Assembly (NCBI RefSeq): GCF_000337195.1
Contig: NZ_AOID01000033.1
Coordinates: forward strand, 22,727-86,726
Length of the DNA stretch: 64,000 nucleotides
Direction of reading: 5' to 3'
Source of the DNA: Natrinema versiforme JCM 10478
GTDB lineage: Archaea; Halobacteriota; Halobacteria; Halobacteriales; Natrialbaceae
In this document: positions 28,101-35,004 of the stretch, in pieces
How positions within the stretch are numbered: position 1 is the first letter of the stretch
Layout: each line of letters opens with the position of its first letter
Notes under the pieces: generated by a model
The model's input: the letters and a program-made list of their open reading frames with translations, nothing else
Told to the model about the DNA's origin: nothing
Database searches by the model: none
Translations under genes and position numbers: made by a program

Positions 28101-29381
28101 TTTACGGTCTCGCCGGAAGAGATCGACGAGTGGGGAATCGAGGACGACGTGGTGAAACCCCTCGTCAAAAACGGCGATCTCAGGAAGTACGAGTACAACC
28201 CGCGAGGGCTGGACGTGCTCTACTTCGAGGGGAAGCATATCGAGGACTACCCGAACGCGATGGACTACCTCTCCCAGTACCGGGAGCAACTGGACGATCG
28301 CGCCAAGGATTCCGTCGAATGGTACGAATACCTGAACCCGATCAACAAGGAGATCTTCGAAGACGAGACGAGAGAGAAGATCATCTGTCCGTTTACGGCG
28401 ACCGAGAACCGCTTCTATCTCGACCAGACCGGGCTGTACAACGATGGCGGCGACATCGAGGTGATCGTTCCCGAGGCCGACGGCGTGCCGGAAAACGAGT
28501 ACGTGGCCTGTTTACTCAACTCCACGCTGTTGGAGTTCTTCCACCTCAACCACGCGAAACTGAAACGAGACGGCTACTACGAGTACTTCGGCAACTCGCT
28601 TCAGGCAATTCCGCTTATCATGTCGCCGGCAGCGACCGATGCCGATACAGCGTCCATACCGGCGGACGCGTTCGATGCTGGCGTCCCGGCTGACATCGAA
28701 GCAGCGCTCGTCGATGTCTATCACGAACTGGTCGAACTGCTCGAGGAGCGACGCGCTCTACGCGATGCACTCGACCCGTTCAAGTATATCTCTCGTGACG
28801 CGCCGACTGAGGACTTCGAGGCCGTCCTCGCCGAGGAACTGAAATACGCGACTCGAGTCGACGATATCGCGTTCGAGTCGCGGCACGATATCGACCGGCT
28901 CACGCTCGCGAACTCAGAAGAGTCCGATGAGTGGCTCCTCCGCGCCCGGCTGAAACTCCGCGAGGCGACGGACGACGGGGACTACGACTGGAAACGTAAC
29001 GAGGAGGGCAACGGGATCGTGCGCCGGTGGGTCGATCTCTACGAGTTCCCCGCTGATCTCGTCGATGAAACGCGACTCGAGACGTATGTAGTCGTGTTGG
29101 ATCACTACGACGAGTTCGCGAACAAGAGTCCGAAGAGCGGGTACCCCGGCGGGAAAACACGAACGGTACAGGCGAAACTGGAACGGGCGGATCTCCCGGT
29201 CGTCGACAACGCCGATCTCACGCCACACTTCGAGTTACGGGACGAGATCGCGGCTCGAGAGGCCGAGATTCGGGAACTCTATCGTGCCGTCGACGATATC
29301 GTCTACGATATGTACGACCTGAGCGACGAGGAAATCGAGACCGTTGAATCGGAAATCGGCGTCGGGTTAACGTTGGAATAG
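25146..29381 (+). CDS. single-chain type IIG-like restriction-modification protein
   Basis: 1411 residues. N-terminal nuclease of the PD-(D/E)xK type: D95 in GHVDYVLF and E126-x-K128 in ILEAKQW. A helical middle domain follows. The gamma-class N6-adenine methyltransferase has SAM motif LDPAMGSGHFL near 536 and catalytic NPPY in VVGNPPYFN near 790, with Eco57I-type sequence between. The C-terminal 450 residues resemble a target-recognition domain. One polypeptide may therefore both cut and methylate DNA. There is no separate specificity, helicase or BREX gene beside it, which argues against PglX of a BREX locus. Codon use is less GC-biased than in the flanks, suggesting transfer. ATG at 25146 is used over a TTG three bases upstream. 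Confidence 0.85.
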   Translation: MSSQTTLDSTPFDNSGLFSDHYLKNTVSETEQWDCDAEAEAAFDALTELWEAERDVVDSYLESELQDVWIDEVVSLLGYDAVTETPIPSDRGHVDYVLFSSSSVRRRARSLDDLNETYAKSTGILEAKQWDADFESEYVDRPYRNASSQIRHYLDRTPEPIRWGFLTNGRKWRIYSNRVYETQIYYEVDLVDLIENGRLSDFKYFYAFFHRDALTGAIGESFLDTVYRESEIYAEQLGEDLQDNVFTALRVLGEGFVDCNDLDVTAEGEAARRELKEQSLVYLYRLMFVLYAEGKGLIHPESERAKRDYESEFSLERIREDIVEEAGSGEYFDDFSAHSRSYWDRLDRLFELIDTGNDDLGIPAYNGGLFAAEEHQFLEENYVSNDYLARAIYYLSTTTSDDGDLIYANYGDLDTRHLGSVYEGLLEHRFEIAEEQLWAVAADDGQVWVTEEAFAEYDDYIDTVEEGGLYVVNDEGERRSTGSYYTPDYIVQYIVSQTLDPLIEDIRESLETDGYEPGTHEYAGEFYARVLELNILDPAMGSGHFLTAVTSYLADQVQAVTLEADISGVMNEEEIRRAIAKECIFGVDLNEMAVELAKLSMWLETLASNKPLTFLDHHFKQGNSLLGADLDDIDDLPGSDTRADVADGQATLDPFLNTVQDTIDSYLREYAAFARMDDDTVEQIGKKKAKYEEEVEGEEKRERLDQLANVYLATHFGVAVPDDAYENLKQALRGDHETPWEAFEEKPWFQRAQDAADEHDFFHWKLEFVEAFYTDGQTKSERGFDAVVGNPPYFNLETVADEAFTDCLERRYPDVYAGKADIHYFFCGLGFELLRDGGQLGYIVSRYFTEAHYARGLRESLSSSADIHEIVDLGNNQVFPGVDTLTVIMRLAKGRPVDETTITYLRDELESDPRKIQQTIEKIVSAEETDLGGQYSMAESSFGADRWGILPKSILDIKETIRDAGTPLGENYRTGQGLMTGLNEAFTVSPEEIDEWGIEDDVVKPLVKNGDLRKYEYNPRGLDVLYFEGKHIEDYPNAMDYLSQYREQLDDRAKDSVEWYEYLNPINKEIFEDETREKIICPFTATENRFYLDQTGLYNDGGDIEVIVPEADGVPENEYVACLLNSTLLEFFHLNHAKLKRDGYYEYFGNSLQAIPLIMSPAATDADTASIPADAFDAGVPADIEAALVDVYHELVELLEERRALRDALDPFKYISRDAPTEDFEAVLAEELKYATRVDDIAFESRHDIDRLTLANSEESDEWLLRARLKLREATDDGDYDWKRNEEGNGIVRRWVDLYEFPADLVDETRLETYVVVLDHYDEFANKSPKSGYPGGKTRTVQAKLERADLPVVDNADLTPHFELRDEIAAREAEIRELYRAVDDIVYDMYDLSDEEIETVESEIGVGLTLE

Positions 29382-29704
29382 CAGTAGGCAGGAGCGCGGC
29401 TTCTTTATTCAGAATTCTGCCTGAAACTGAGTCGGACGATTCGGTAACTACAGATGCGAACTGAACGAAATCTTCTTCCCTCTCTGCTGATTCTCATCGA
29501 CTATCCTTCAGTGGGGTATAATCACCCTCCTTGGCGAGAATCCACATCGTCTCGAGTTCTTTCTCAGTCGCGACCGATGGGTAAAGAATGCATTCATCGA
29601 CGGAACTTGGATTATCTATTACAACAGCGTTCAATTCACCACGGCCAGATGCCCCTTCAACAGTAGGTGTCATGTTATAGTAGTATGGTATATTCAGAGG
29701 GGTG
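29382..29704. other. 323-bp AT-richer intergenic region
   Basis: A frame at 29454-29666 has no acidic bias and no recognisable domain, so it is not called. A TATA-like GTATATTC sits near 29683-29693 without a convincing downstream start. Composition is typical of decayed island DNA. Confidence 0.5.
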
Positions 29705-29956
29705 TTACGTGGCCGGTGGAGGGTGCGTCTGAAGGGATTGGTCGAACCCGTCCAATAGTAGGTAAATTGCGTTCATGTGGGCGTCTTTCTGGCGATGGAT
29801 ATGGAACGGTCGAGTTGATTGCGCATCGTAGGAATCAAATGCACCGTATGGCACGTTGCCCTCTCGTTCAAGGTACTCACGTGTTTCGAGGAGCAACGAA
29901 TGAAGGTGGATGAGTTCTTGGGTTTTCACGCTATAATGCACTGCTCCGGTATCCAT
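29705..29956 (-). CDS. UPF0058 family protein
   Basis: 83 residues. The core TQELIHLHSLLLETREYLE and later RPFHIHRQKDAHMNAIYLL match UPF0058, a small archaeal family with conserved histidines of unknown function. In haloarchaea this family is present in more than one copy; this one lies in an accessory island and has a diverged middle. An AT-rich box (CGATATATTG on the minus strand, 29968-29977) lies just upstream, slightly closer than the usual spacing. Confidence 0.75.
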   Translation of the reverse strand: MDTGAVHYSVKTQELIHLHSLLLETREYLEREGNVPYGAFDSYDAQSTRPFHIHRQKDAHMNAIYLLLDGFDQSLQTHPPPAT

Positions 29957-30160
29957 AAGCTATTTCACAATATATCGTTGGTGTAATAATATTGGTGACA
30001 CACCTAATCAGGCAGCAGACTTTGCGACTGGACTACTAATATTGATTCTTTCTTCGCTACCTGCTTGGCCTATAGTGCCCGGTTGTCACCATTTCGCGGC
30101 GGGTTCAAGAGTGGGATGTAGTTGGTAGAGAAACCGGAATGATGCGACCGGCAACCCGGT

Positions 30161-30170
30161 ACATATATTG
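30161..30170 (+). promoter_or_regulatory. TATA-like box near small ORF
   Basis: ACATATATTG, ending 9 bases before the ATG at 30179. It is closer than the canonical leaderless distance, so its use is uncertain. Confidence 0.3.
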
Positions 30171-30178
30171 CATTAAAT

Positions 30179-30289
30179 ATGGATAACAGCAGTCAGGACA
30201 TCAAGGTGTACGATACTCGCCGATCAGGTACAAAGTACCAGATTGAACTAATTGACAGAGCCCTTGATCCACTTCTCAATCGATATTAG
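30179..30289 (+). CDS. unrecognised small protein (36 aa)
   Basis: Reading frame too short for usual gene callers: ATG at 30179, TAG at 30287-30289, product 36 residues (starts MDNSSQDIKVYDTRRSG, ends DPLLNRY). The mix of Asp/Glu, Lys and spaced hydrophobics looks like true coding sequence, and an AT-rich element precedes it. Its last 14 bases overlap convergently the end of the interrupted gene on the other strand. No function proposed. Confidence 0.45.
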   Translation: MDNSSQDIKVYDTRRSGTKYQIELIDRALDPLLNRY

Positions 30290-30383
30290 CGATGAACTCA
30301 TCTAGTGTGTCGGTGAGTTCATCGATTGATTCGCCGTCCTGCTTAGCCGAGTAGCGTATGATTATGGGATGACCAGGCGCAAA
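30276..30383 (-). pseudogene. 3' part of a small gene split by the tnpB element
   Basis: Minus-strand frame ending TGA at 30276-30278. It encodes GHPIIIRYSAKQDGESID and then ELTDTLDEFIANID. It has no start codon and opens directly out of the left end of the mobile element. The matching 5' part is at 31938-32096. Joining the two after removing 30384-31937 gives one uninterrupted frame of 88 codons. Confidence 0.7.
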
Positions 30384-30384
30384 A

Positions 30385-30403
30385 CCCCGCCTTCAGGGCG
30401 GGG
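30385..30403 (+). repeat. left-end subterminal hairpin of the IS element
   Basis: CCCCGCC pairs with GGCGGGG around a TTCAG loop, 7 bp stem. Same core as the right-end hairpin. Confidence 0.7.
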
Positions 30404-30522
30404 ATACGCGCCGTCACTGGATGACGCCCACCACCGATGACTGCACGGATGGATATTCCACAGTCGCAATCCAAATTTTCATAATACAGGACAACATAAC
30501 CTATTATGGAGACGTTTCACGA

Positions 30523-31839
30523 ATGCACGTCCATCGCACGTACCGGGCGAAAATCCGTAACCACTCACAGGTGGAGCAGATGCTCGACCTGCACGGGTGG
30601 AGTGCATCCAAACTGTGGAACGTTGCAAACTATCATTCCCGCCAAGTATGGGAGGAAACGGGCGAGATTCCCGACGACTCGGACTTGAAGCGCGAGTTGA
30701 AAGGTCACGACAACTATAAAGGACTCCATTCTCAGTCCAGTCAGCGCGTTCTAGAGGAACTCGCTGAAGCCTTCAACTCGTGGTACGGCAAACGCAAGAA
30801 CGACTCTCGTGCGAATCCACCCGGCTACCGCAAGAAAAACTACTACGACGACAACGGCAATCGTGTCCACGAAGAACACCCCCGTTCGACGGTGACGTGG
30901 AAACAGAAAGGTATCCGTCACGACCCAAAACACAACCGCGTTCGATTGTCGAAAGGTGCAAACCACAAAGAACACCCAAGAGACTGGGACTATATCCTCG
31001 TCGAATACGAAACCCGGCCCGATGTCACCGTAGAAAACATCCAACAAGTCCGCGCCGTCTACGATACGGCGAAGGGCCGATGGGAACTCCACCTCGTCTG
31101 CAAACACGAAGTTGAAACACCTGACGCGCCCGGCACCGAAACGGCGGGCATCGACCTCGGTATCTGTAACTTCGCCGCCGTCGCGTACAGCACCGAAGAA
31201 GCCGACCTCTACCCCGGCAACCGTTTGAAACAGGACGGCTATTACTTCCCGAAGGAAATCGCCAAGTGCGACGACTCGGGCGGTAAAGAAGCTACTCGTC
31301 TGCACGCGAAGTGGTCGGAGCGCCGCACCCACTTCTTCCACAGTCTCGCCAAACACATCGTGGAACGGTGTGTCGAACGAGGGGTGGGGCGCATCAATAT
31401 CGGGAAGCTCAACGGCGTGCGTGAAGACGAGAACCGTGAGTCGAAGAACTGGGGTCGGCGCGGCAACCTTGACCTGCATGGGTGGGCGTTCGACCGATTC
31501 ACGAAGATACTCACCTACAAAGCAAAAGTCGAGGGAATCGAGGTTATAGAAGTTTCAGAACGTGACACGAGCAAGACGTGTTGCGCCTGCGGTAGAGAAG
31601 ACGACAGTCAGCGTGTTGAACGTGGCCTATACGTCTGCGAGGAATGTGACGCGGCGTTCAACGCTGATGTGAACGGGGCGGAGAATATCCGCCTCGACAT
31701 CAATCAACGTAACTCCGAGTCTGCCGGGCAGTTGTCCGGGGATAGGAGTACCGGCTGGTTGGCACAGCCGGGAGTCTACCTTCACGACTTGTCCCACGGA
31801 TTCTCACCGAGGGAACAAGTGGTAGACTGCAAACCGTAA
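30523..31839 (+). CDS. tnpB: TnpB-family RNA-guided nuclease (OrfB), atypical RuvC-II
   Basis: 438 residues. An N-terminal helix-rich/WED region is followed by a split RuvC fold. RuvC-I Asp is D211 (GIDLGICNF). RuvC-III Asp is D382 (FNADVNGAENI). The zinc ribbon uses C353, C356, C372 and C375. The position normally holding the RuvC-II Glu (as in VIEDL) reads INIGKLNG, so Gly294 replaces it. Acidic residues follow at 301-306 (REDENRE). I start at MHVHRTYRAK, about 25 bases after an AT-rich box; the 34-codon extension from 30421 is not conserved-looking. Haloarchaeal TnpBs commonly show GDL or GKL here, so the change may be lineage-wide rather than decay. Confidence 0.85.
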   Translation: MHVHRTYRAKIRNHSQVEQMLDLHGWSASKLWNVANYHSRQVWEETGEIPDDSDLKRELKGHDNYKGLHSQSSQRVLEELAEAFNSWYGKRKNDSRANPPGYRKKNYYDDNGNRVHEEHPRSTVTWKQKGIRHDPKHNRVRLSKGANHKEHPRDWDYILVEYETRPDVTVENIQQVRAVYDTAKGRWELHLVCKHEVETPDAPGTETAGIDLGICNFAAVAYSTEEADLYPGNRLKQDGYYFPKEIAKCDDSGGKEATRLHAKWSERRTHFFHSLAKHIVERCVERGVGRINIGKLNGVREDENRESKNWGRRGNLDLHGWAFDRFTKILTYKAKVEGIEVIEVSERDTSKTCCACGREDDSQRVERGLYVCEECDAAFNADVNGAENIRLDINQRNSESAGQLSGDRSTGWLAQPGVYLHDLSHGFSPREQVVDCKP

Positions 31840-31937
31840 TATCCCAACGCTGAGCGAACCGGCGGTTCGCAACGTACGCGAATCTTCGATTCGCTTGACT
31901 CGGGAATCCTCGCCCTTCAGGGCGGGGAGGATGTCAA
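31700..31937 (+). ncRNA. putative omega/reRNA at the tnpB right end
   Basis: In IS605-type elements the guide RNA scaffold overlaps the 3' end of tnpB and runs to the right end, with the guide taken from the adjoining flank. Here that would cover the last part of tnpB, about 100 bases of non-coding sequence and the CGCCC-TTCA-GGGCG hairpin. The guide would begin with the flank CACGTCC at 31938. This is an inference from family architecture; boundaries are approximate. Confidence 0.35.
31911..31924 (+). repeat. right-end subterminal hairpin of the IS element
   Basis: CGCCC pairs with GGGCG around a TTCA loop. It is followed by GGGAGGATGTCAA, the likely element tip. Confidence 0.65.
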
Positions 31938-32096
31938 CACGTCCTTTTGATCTGTATTCCGGGCAGTGTCAACCTGTTTGATACCCCTCCAGATACCTGT
32001 GACCTCAACGATTCCGTGTTCGTCGTGATCGTATGTTTTCTCCCGTTCAACGATGCGATCCGACTCGGGGCCGGGGCGGTCAACTGAGTCATCCAT
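31938..32096 (-). pseudogene. 5' part of a small gene split by the tnpB element
   Basis: Minus-strand frame from an ATG at 32094-32096. It encodes 53 acidic residues (starts MDDSVDRPGPESDRIVE, includes YDHDEHGIVEVTGIWRG, ends NTDQKDV) and then runs into the right end of the mobile element. The rest of the gene is at 30276-30383. Strand-rich sequence after the acidic leader suggests a small beta-barrel fold. No family recognised, so the lost function is unknown. Confidence 0.7.
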
Positions 32097-32180
32097 GTGA
32101 GTTCGTCATTCTATGAAACCGACAGGTGCGTTTGGCTGCGATACTCCTTGCTGGAATACGTATTGGCAAAGTTGTTATAC

Positions 32181-32498
32181 TTATTCGAGTGACAGAGCAT
32201 CGTATCGTTTTCCTCGTGTTATCTCGTCCTGATGACGGTCAAACTGGATGATACCATCAGCTTCTAACTCGGGTAGTTCGACGTGATGTAGTTCGTAGAG
32301 GAGGGTGACGTAATCCTCAGTACAAAGGGATTCATCGCCCCGAAGAATTGGGGTTGTATCTATCGTTTTCTCCTCTACGAGTGCCAAAACCACCCGTCCC
32401 TTTTGCTTTCGAAGAGTTGTTACCAACTGCTCGCTATGCTCAGATGACTGTTCACTTACTGTCATTCTCCTTTCCTCTACCGAAGTTCGTTCTGACAT
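32181..32498 (-). CDS. DUF7344-like winged-helix regulator
   Basis: 105 residues. The pattern of haloarchaeal DUF7344 proteins is visible: a helix pair (QLVTTLRKQKGRVVLALVEEK), then TEDYVTLLYELHHVELPELEADGIIQFD, which is the LHH-LPxLxxxGxIxxD signature of a wHTH recognition and wing region. Likely a small DNA-binding transcription regulator. An inner ATG (MTVSEQSS) could also be the start. First of five regulator genes in about 2.6 kb. Confidence 0.75.
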   Translation of the reverse strand: MSERTSVEERRMTVSEQSSEHSEQLVTTLRKQKGRVVLALVEEKTIDTTPILRGDESLCTEDYVTLLYELHHVELPELEADGIIQFDRHQDEITRGKRYDALSLE

Positions 32499-32569
32499 TT
32501 TCGAGGCTCCTCTCTCGGACGATGTGACATCGAAATTGTCTGGACGTGTTCGGACTAAAGGGGTGCAGA

Positions 32570-32914
32570 CTACGCGTTCCCCTCAGGGCTGATCTCGACT
32601 GTTCCTTCACCGAATACGGTCACTTCAAACCCTTCATAGGAGAATGAGAGACAGCCGTTTCTCTGCCGTACGTTGCCTGTCGGGGAGAATAGGTCATTGA
32701 GCGCGCTTGTATTGATCGCCGAATGGAGAGGTGTCAGTTCCTCCGGTTCTGTATTGCTGACCCCAGCTACCGCAGCAACTACTGCTAGACTCGGCTGATC
32801 ACGACTGCTATCGTACTCCCCTCGAAAGGTGTCCTCGTCCACGTCAAGCTCGACGTTATCCATTGAGGAAACGATCTCGACGGCTTCGATTGCATTTTGG
32901 GAGGATTGCATCAC
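32570..32914 (-). CDS. HalOD1 output domain protein
   Basis: 114 residues. The pattern of the haloarchaeal HalOD1 domain is visible: VVAAVAGVSNTEPEELTPLHSAINTSALNDLF, then GCLSFSYEGFEVTVFGEGTVEIS. HalOD1 is thought to be an output domain of signalling systems. This is a stand-alone copy with no receiver or kinase. A 16-bp palindrome containing a TATA sequence lies 56 bases upstream (32970-32985). Confidence 0.8.
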   Translation of the reverse strand: MMQSSQNAIEAVEIVSSMDNVELDVDEDTFRGEYDSSRDQPSLAVVAAVAGVSNTEPEELTPLHSAINTSALNDLFSPTGNVRQRNGCLSFSYEGFEVTVFGEGTVEISPEGNA

Positions 32915-32969
32915 CAGAATAGAGGGCCTCTACGGACTTGACGCTAGATTTTGCTCACGCAATATCCTT

Positions 32970-32985
32970 TTATATACGTATATAA
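32970..32985. promoter_or_regulatory. 16-bp palindromic TATA element
   Basis: TTATATACGTATATAA is perfectly self-complementary. It lies 56 bases upstream of the HalOD1 gene (minus strand) and just after the stop of the bat-like gene. It could be a symmetric promoter or a regulator binding site. Confidence 0.45.
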
Positions 32986-32988
32986 TAG

Positions 32989-33639
32989 TCACTCGTCAGA
33001 TGTTATCAGGGTACTCGCTACGAGCCGTCGAAGACCGCGGTGTAACCGTGATGAGACCGCTTGTCTGCTGATTTCGAGTTCGTCGGCGAGATCAGCTTGT
33101 GTGGCACCCCGCGGTGAGTCGAAGTAGCCTCGGGAATACGCCAGTACTAGTGCGCTGCGTTGTCCCTCTGTCAGATCGTACTCTCGATCCGACTTGAGTG
33201 TTGAGAGAGCGTGGAGTTGAGTAAGTTCGATTGGAATGTCATTATCTTGGCAATATGATTGAAAGTCCGATATTTCCTGTTGCTCATCTGCACGGATTTC
33301 GAATGTCCATTGTTCATTGTTTCCAATACCTGAGATGAGATTAACATCAGTATTGACAACGGCCGTGAGAACGCTCTCATGAGCGAGGTTCCAATCAATC
33401 CGAACAAATATCTGCTTCTCCAACTCATCAATTATCTTCACCTGCTCAATCCCGAGATCGCTACTCAGGTCTGTTGAAAGGTTGGCGGTGTCCTCGGCAT
33501 GAATCCAGAAGTAGGGGATAACAGCCTCACTCGTTGGGACAACCCGATCCAGTTCGATCGTGGCGTCAGGTAATTGTTCAAAAACAGCACTGAGTGGGAA
33601 ATCGGATTGATCGATAATGAACGAGGCTTCAATGGTCAT
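32989..33639 (-). CDS. bat-type HTH transcription regulator
   Basis: 216 residues. The N-terminal ~150 residues resemble the bat_N-like ligand or output domain of haloarchaeal bacterioopsin-activator relatives. The C-terminal HTH_10 domain is at about 158-208: LTEGQRSALVLAYSRGYFDSPR, then TQADLADELEISRQAVSSRLHRGLRRLV. It is a DNA-binding regulator with an unknown signal. Codon use is AT-richer than in core genes of the window. Divergent from the Lrp-type gene at 33733. Confidence 0.85.
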   Translation of the reverse strand: MTIEASFIIDQSDFPLSAVFEQLPDATIELDRVVPTSEAVIPYFWIHAEDTANLSTDLSSDLGIEQVKIIDELEKQIFVRIDWNLAHESVLTAVVNTDVNLISGIGNNEQWTFEIRADEQQEISDFQSYCQDNDIPIELTQLHALSTLKSDREYDLTEGQRSALVLAYSRGYFDSPRGATQADLADELEISRQAVSSRLHRGLRRLVASTLITSDE

Positions 33640-33732
33640 AGATTCGATTAGCGGTGCTCCCTTTTGAGTCAGTCGCTGATGTGAGTAGTGTTACCCGGAA
33701 AGATTCTTTGATCAATCGCTACTACGAAGTCT

Positions 33733-34221
33733 ATGCCTGAAATAGAGCTTGATGAGGTAGATCGGTCAATCCTTTATGAACTCCAAGAAGATGCTCGAAG
33801 GACGACTGCCGAAGAGATGGGCGAGGCAGCAGGCGTCGCTGCCAGCACCGTCCGGAATCGGATCGAGAATTTAGAGAAATCAGGAGTGATTCAAGGGTAC
33901 CATCCCCACATCAACTATGAAGCAGCGAATTACCAACTCCATCTGTTCATCATTTGTCGGGCTCCACCGGCCGAGCGTGCGGAACTCGCTGATGAGGCTT
34001 TAGAGATTGTTGGCACAGTTACTGTCCGGGAGATGTTGACTGGATCAAACAACCTTCATATCGAGGCTATCGCTGAGGATTCAGATGCAGTCGATACTGT
34101 TACTGAGAAGATTGATGATCTCGGTCTCGAAATTGTGAGTACCGAGGTTGTAAAGGATGAGAAAGTCCAGCCGTTCAATCATTTCGGCCCTGCTCCTAGT
34201 ACCGACGAAGACGGGAAGTAG
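33733..34221 (+). CDS. Lrp/AsnC family transcription regulator
   Basis: 162 residues. The N-terminal HTH is clear (LDEVDRSILYELQEDARRT, then AASTVRNRIENLEKSGVIQGY). A RAM-like effector domain follows (LHLFIICRAPPAERAELADEAL, VREMLTGSNNLHIEAIAEDSDAV). It probably binds an amino acid or other small ligand and controls nearby genes. Divergent from the bat-type regulator with 93 bases between, a likely shared control region. Confidence 0.85.
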   Translation: MPEIELDEVDRSILYELQEDARRTTAEEMGEAAGVAASTVRNRIENLEKSGVIQGYHPHINYEAANYQLHLFIICRAPPAERAELADEALEIVGTVTVREMLTGSNNLHIEAIAEDSDAVDTVTEKIDDLGLEIVSTEVVKDEKVQPFNHFGPAPSTDEDGK

Positions 34222-34370
34222 CTTCCCCTCTGGATCCAGACTGATGCTCTAAGCAGTATCTCATTGAACTGTTAAAACTACTCCGACTTCTACGATTTCC
34301 TGTGAAATCCCCAATCAGAGGGACAGTGGATCCCCCAATGCGCTTGTCCACTCAGGCCGTTATTCTCTAT

Positions 34371-34745
34371 ATGACTACGGATTCCACAAATGACGGCAGT
34401 GAAATGGATCCCCGGTTAGACAGCCTGTCACTCGACACAGTCTATACTCTACTCTCTCACAATCGCCGTCGTGCAGTCCTCGATTTGCTCCTCACTCACG
34501 ACCGGGCACTGACGCTCACTGATCTTCGGAACGAGGTTGTCGAATGGGAAGAGAATGCGGAAATCACGGATATTCCCGGGGAAAAGGTGAAGCAAGTTCA
34601 TGCGGATCTCCACCACGTCCACATTCCAAAACTGACCGAGGCAGGAGTTGTTATCTATGATACTGACCGGAATGTCGTGGAACCAACGGAGGAACTCAGT
34701 CAGATAGAGCCTTTCCTTATGCCATCGTCGGCGGTTTCTCACTGA
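34371..34745 (+). CDS. DUF7344-like winged-helix regulator
   Basis: 124 residues. The DUF7344 signature is clear: LSLDTVYTLLSHNRRRAVLDLLLTHD, then VHADLHHVHIPKLTEAGVVIYDTDRNVVEPT. Likely a small DNA-binding regulator. Two starts are possible: the ATG at 34371 used here, or a GTG at 34302, which has a TTAAAA box about 27 bases upstream but would add 23 unusual residues. Fifth regulator of the island cluster. Confidence 0.75.
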   Translation: MTTDSTNDGSEMDPRLDSLSLDTVYTLLSHNRRRAVLDLLLTHDRALTLTDLRNEVVEWEENAEITDIPGEKVKQVHADLHHVHIPKLTEAGVVIYDTDRNVVEPTEELSQIEPFLMPSSAVSH

Positions 34746-34944
34746 CATCTCTCACTTGGTCGGGGTATCCGCGATCCCGGCAATCGGGGACACAACTGAC
34801 CGAATCTATTGCGAGAGAGAGAGTCTGCTATCGACACTATTATATTTCATTCAGTTTGGATATATCCGTTTCTCCGAACTCACTGGAGTGTTTAACGCAT
34901 CCGAGTAGAGAGACGATTTAGTATATCGACAGCAAGTCCTCCTA

Positions 34945-34992
34945 CTATACTGAGCACGAGAATCGCTCTGAGGTCGGTTACAACGAAGAGTA
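34945..34992 (+). repeat. 48-bp direct repeat, left copy
   Basis: Begins CTATACTGAGC and ends AACGAAGAGTA. It matches 35955-36002 at 45 of 48 positions. The two copies bracket the membrane protein gene, with 1010 bases between their starts. Confidence 0.9.
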
Positions 34993-35004
34993 GGATGCTC
35001 TACA

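Larger units (their letters stand above)
30384..31937 (+). mobile_element. IS200/IS605-type element with tnpB only (IS1341-like)
   Basis: About 1.55 kb. Near each end is a short hairpin with the same core CGCC(C)TTCAGGGCG: 30385-30403 at the left and 31911-31924 at the right, as expected for this family's subterminal palindromes. Only tnpB is present and there is no TnpA HUH transposase, so movement would need help from elsewhere. The ends are approximate: they are placed where excision restores the interrupted minus-strand reading frame, and no target-site duplication is expected in this family. Confidence 0.75.

Noticed and set aside
25146..29381. Assignment as BREX PglX
   Set aside because: No other BREX genes lie nearby, and the N-terminus carries its own nuclease-like D...ExK residues, which fits a type IIG-like protein better.
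29454..29666. 70-codon frame in the island
   Set aside because: No acidic bias and no recognisable fold; weak upstream signal.
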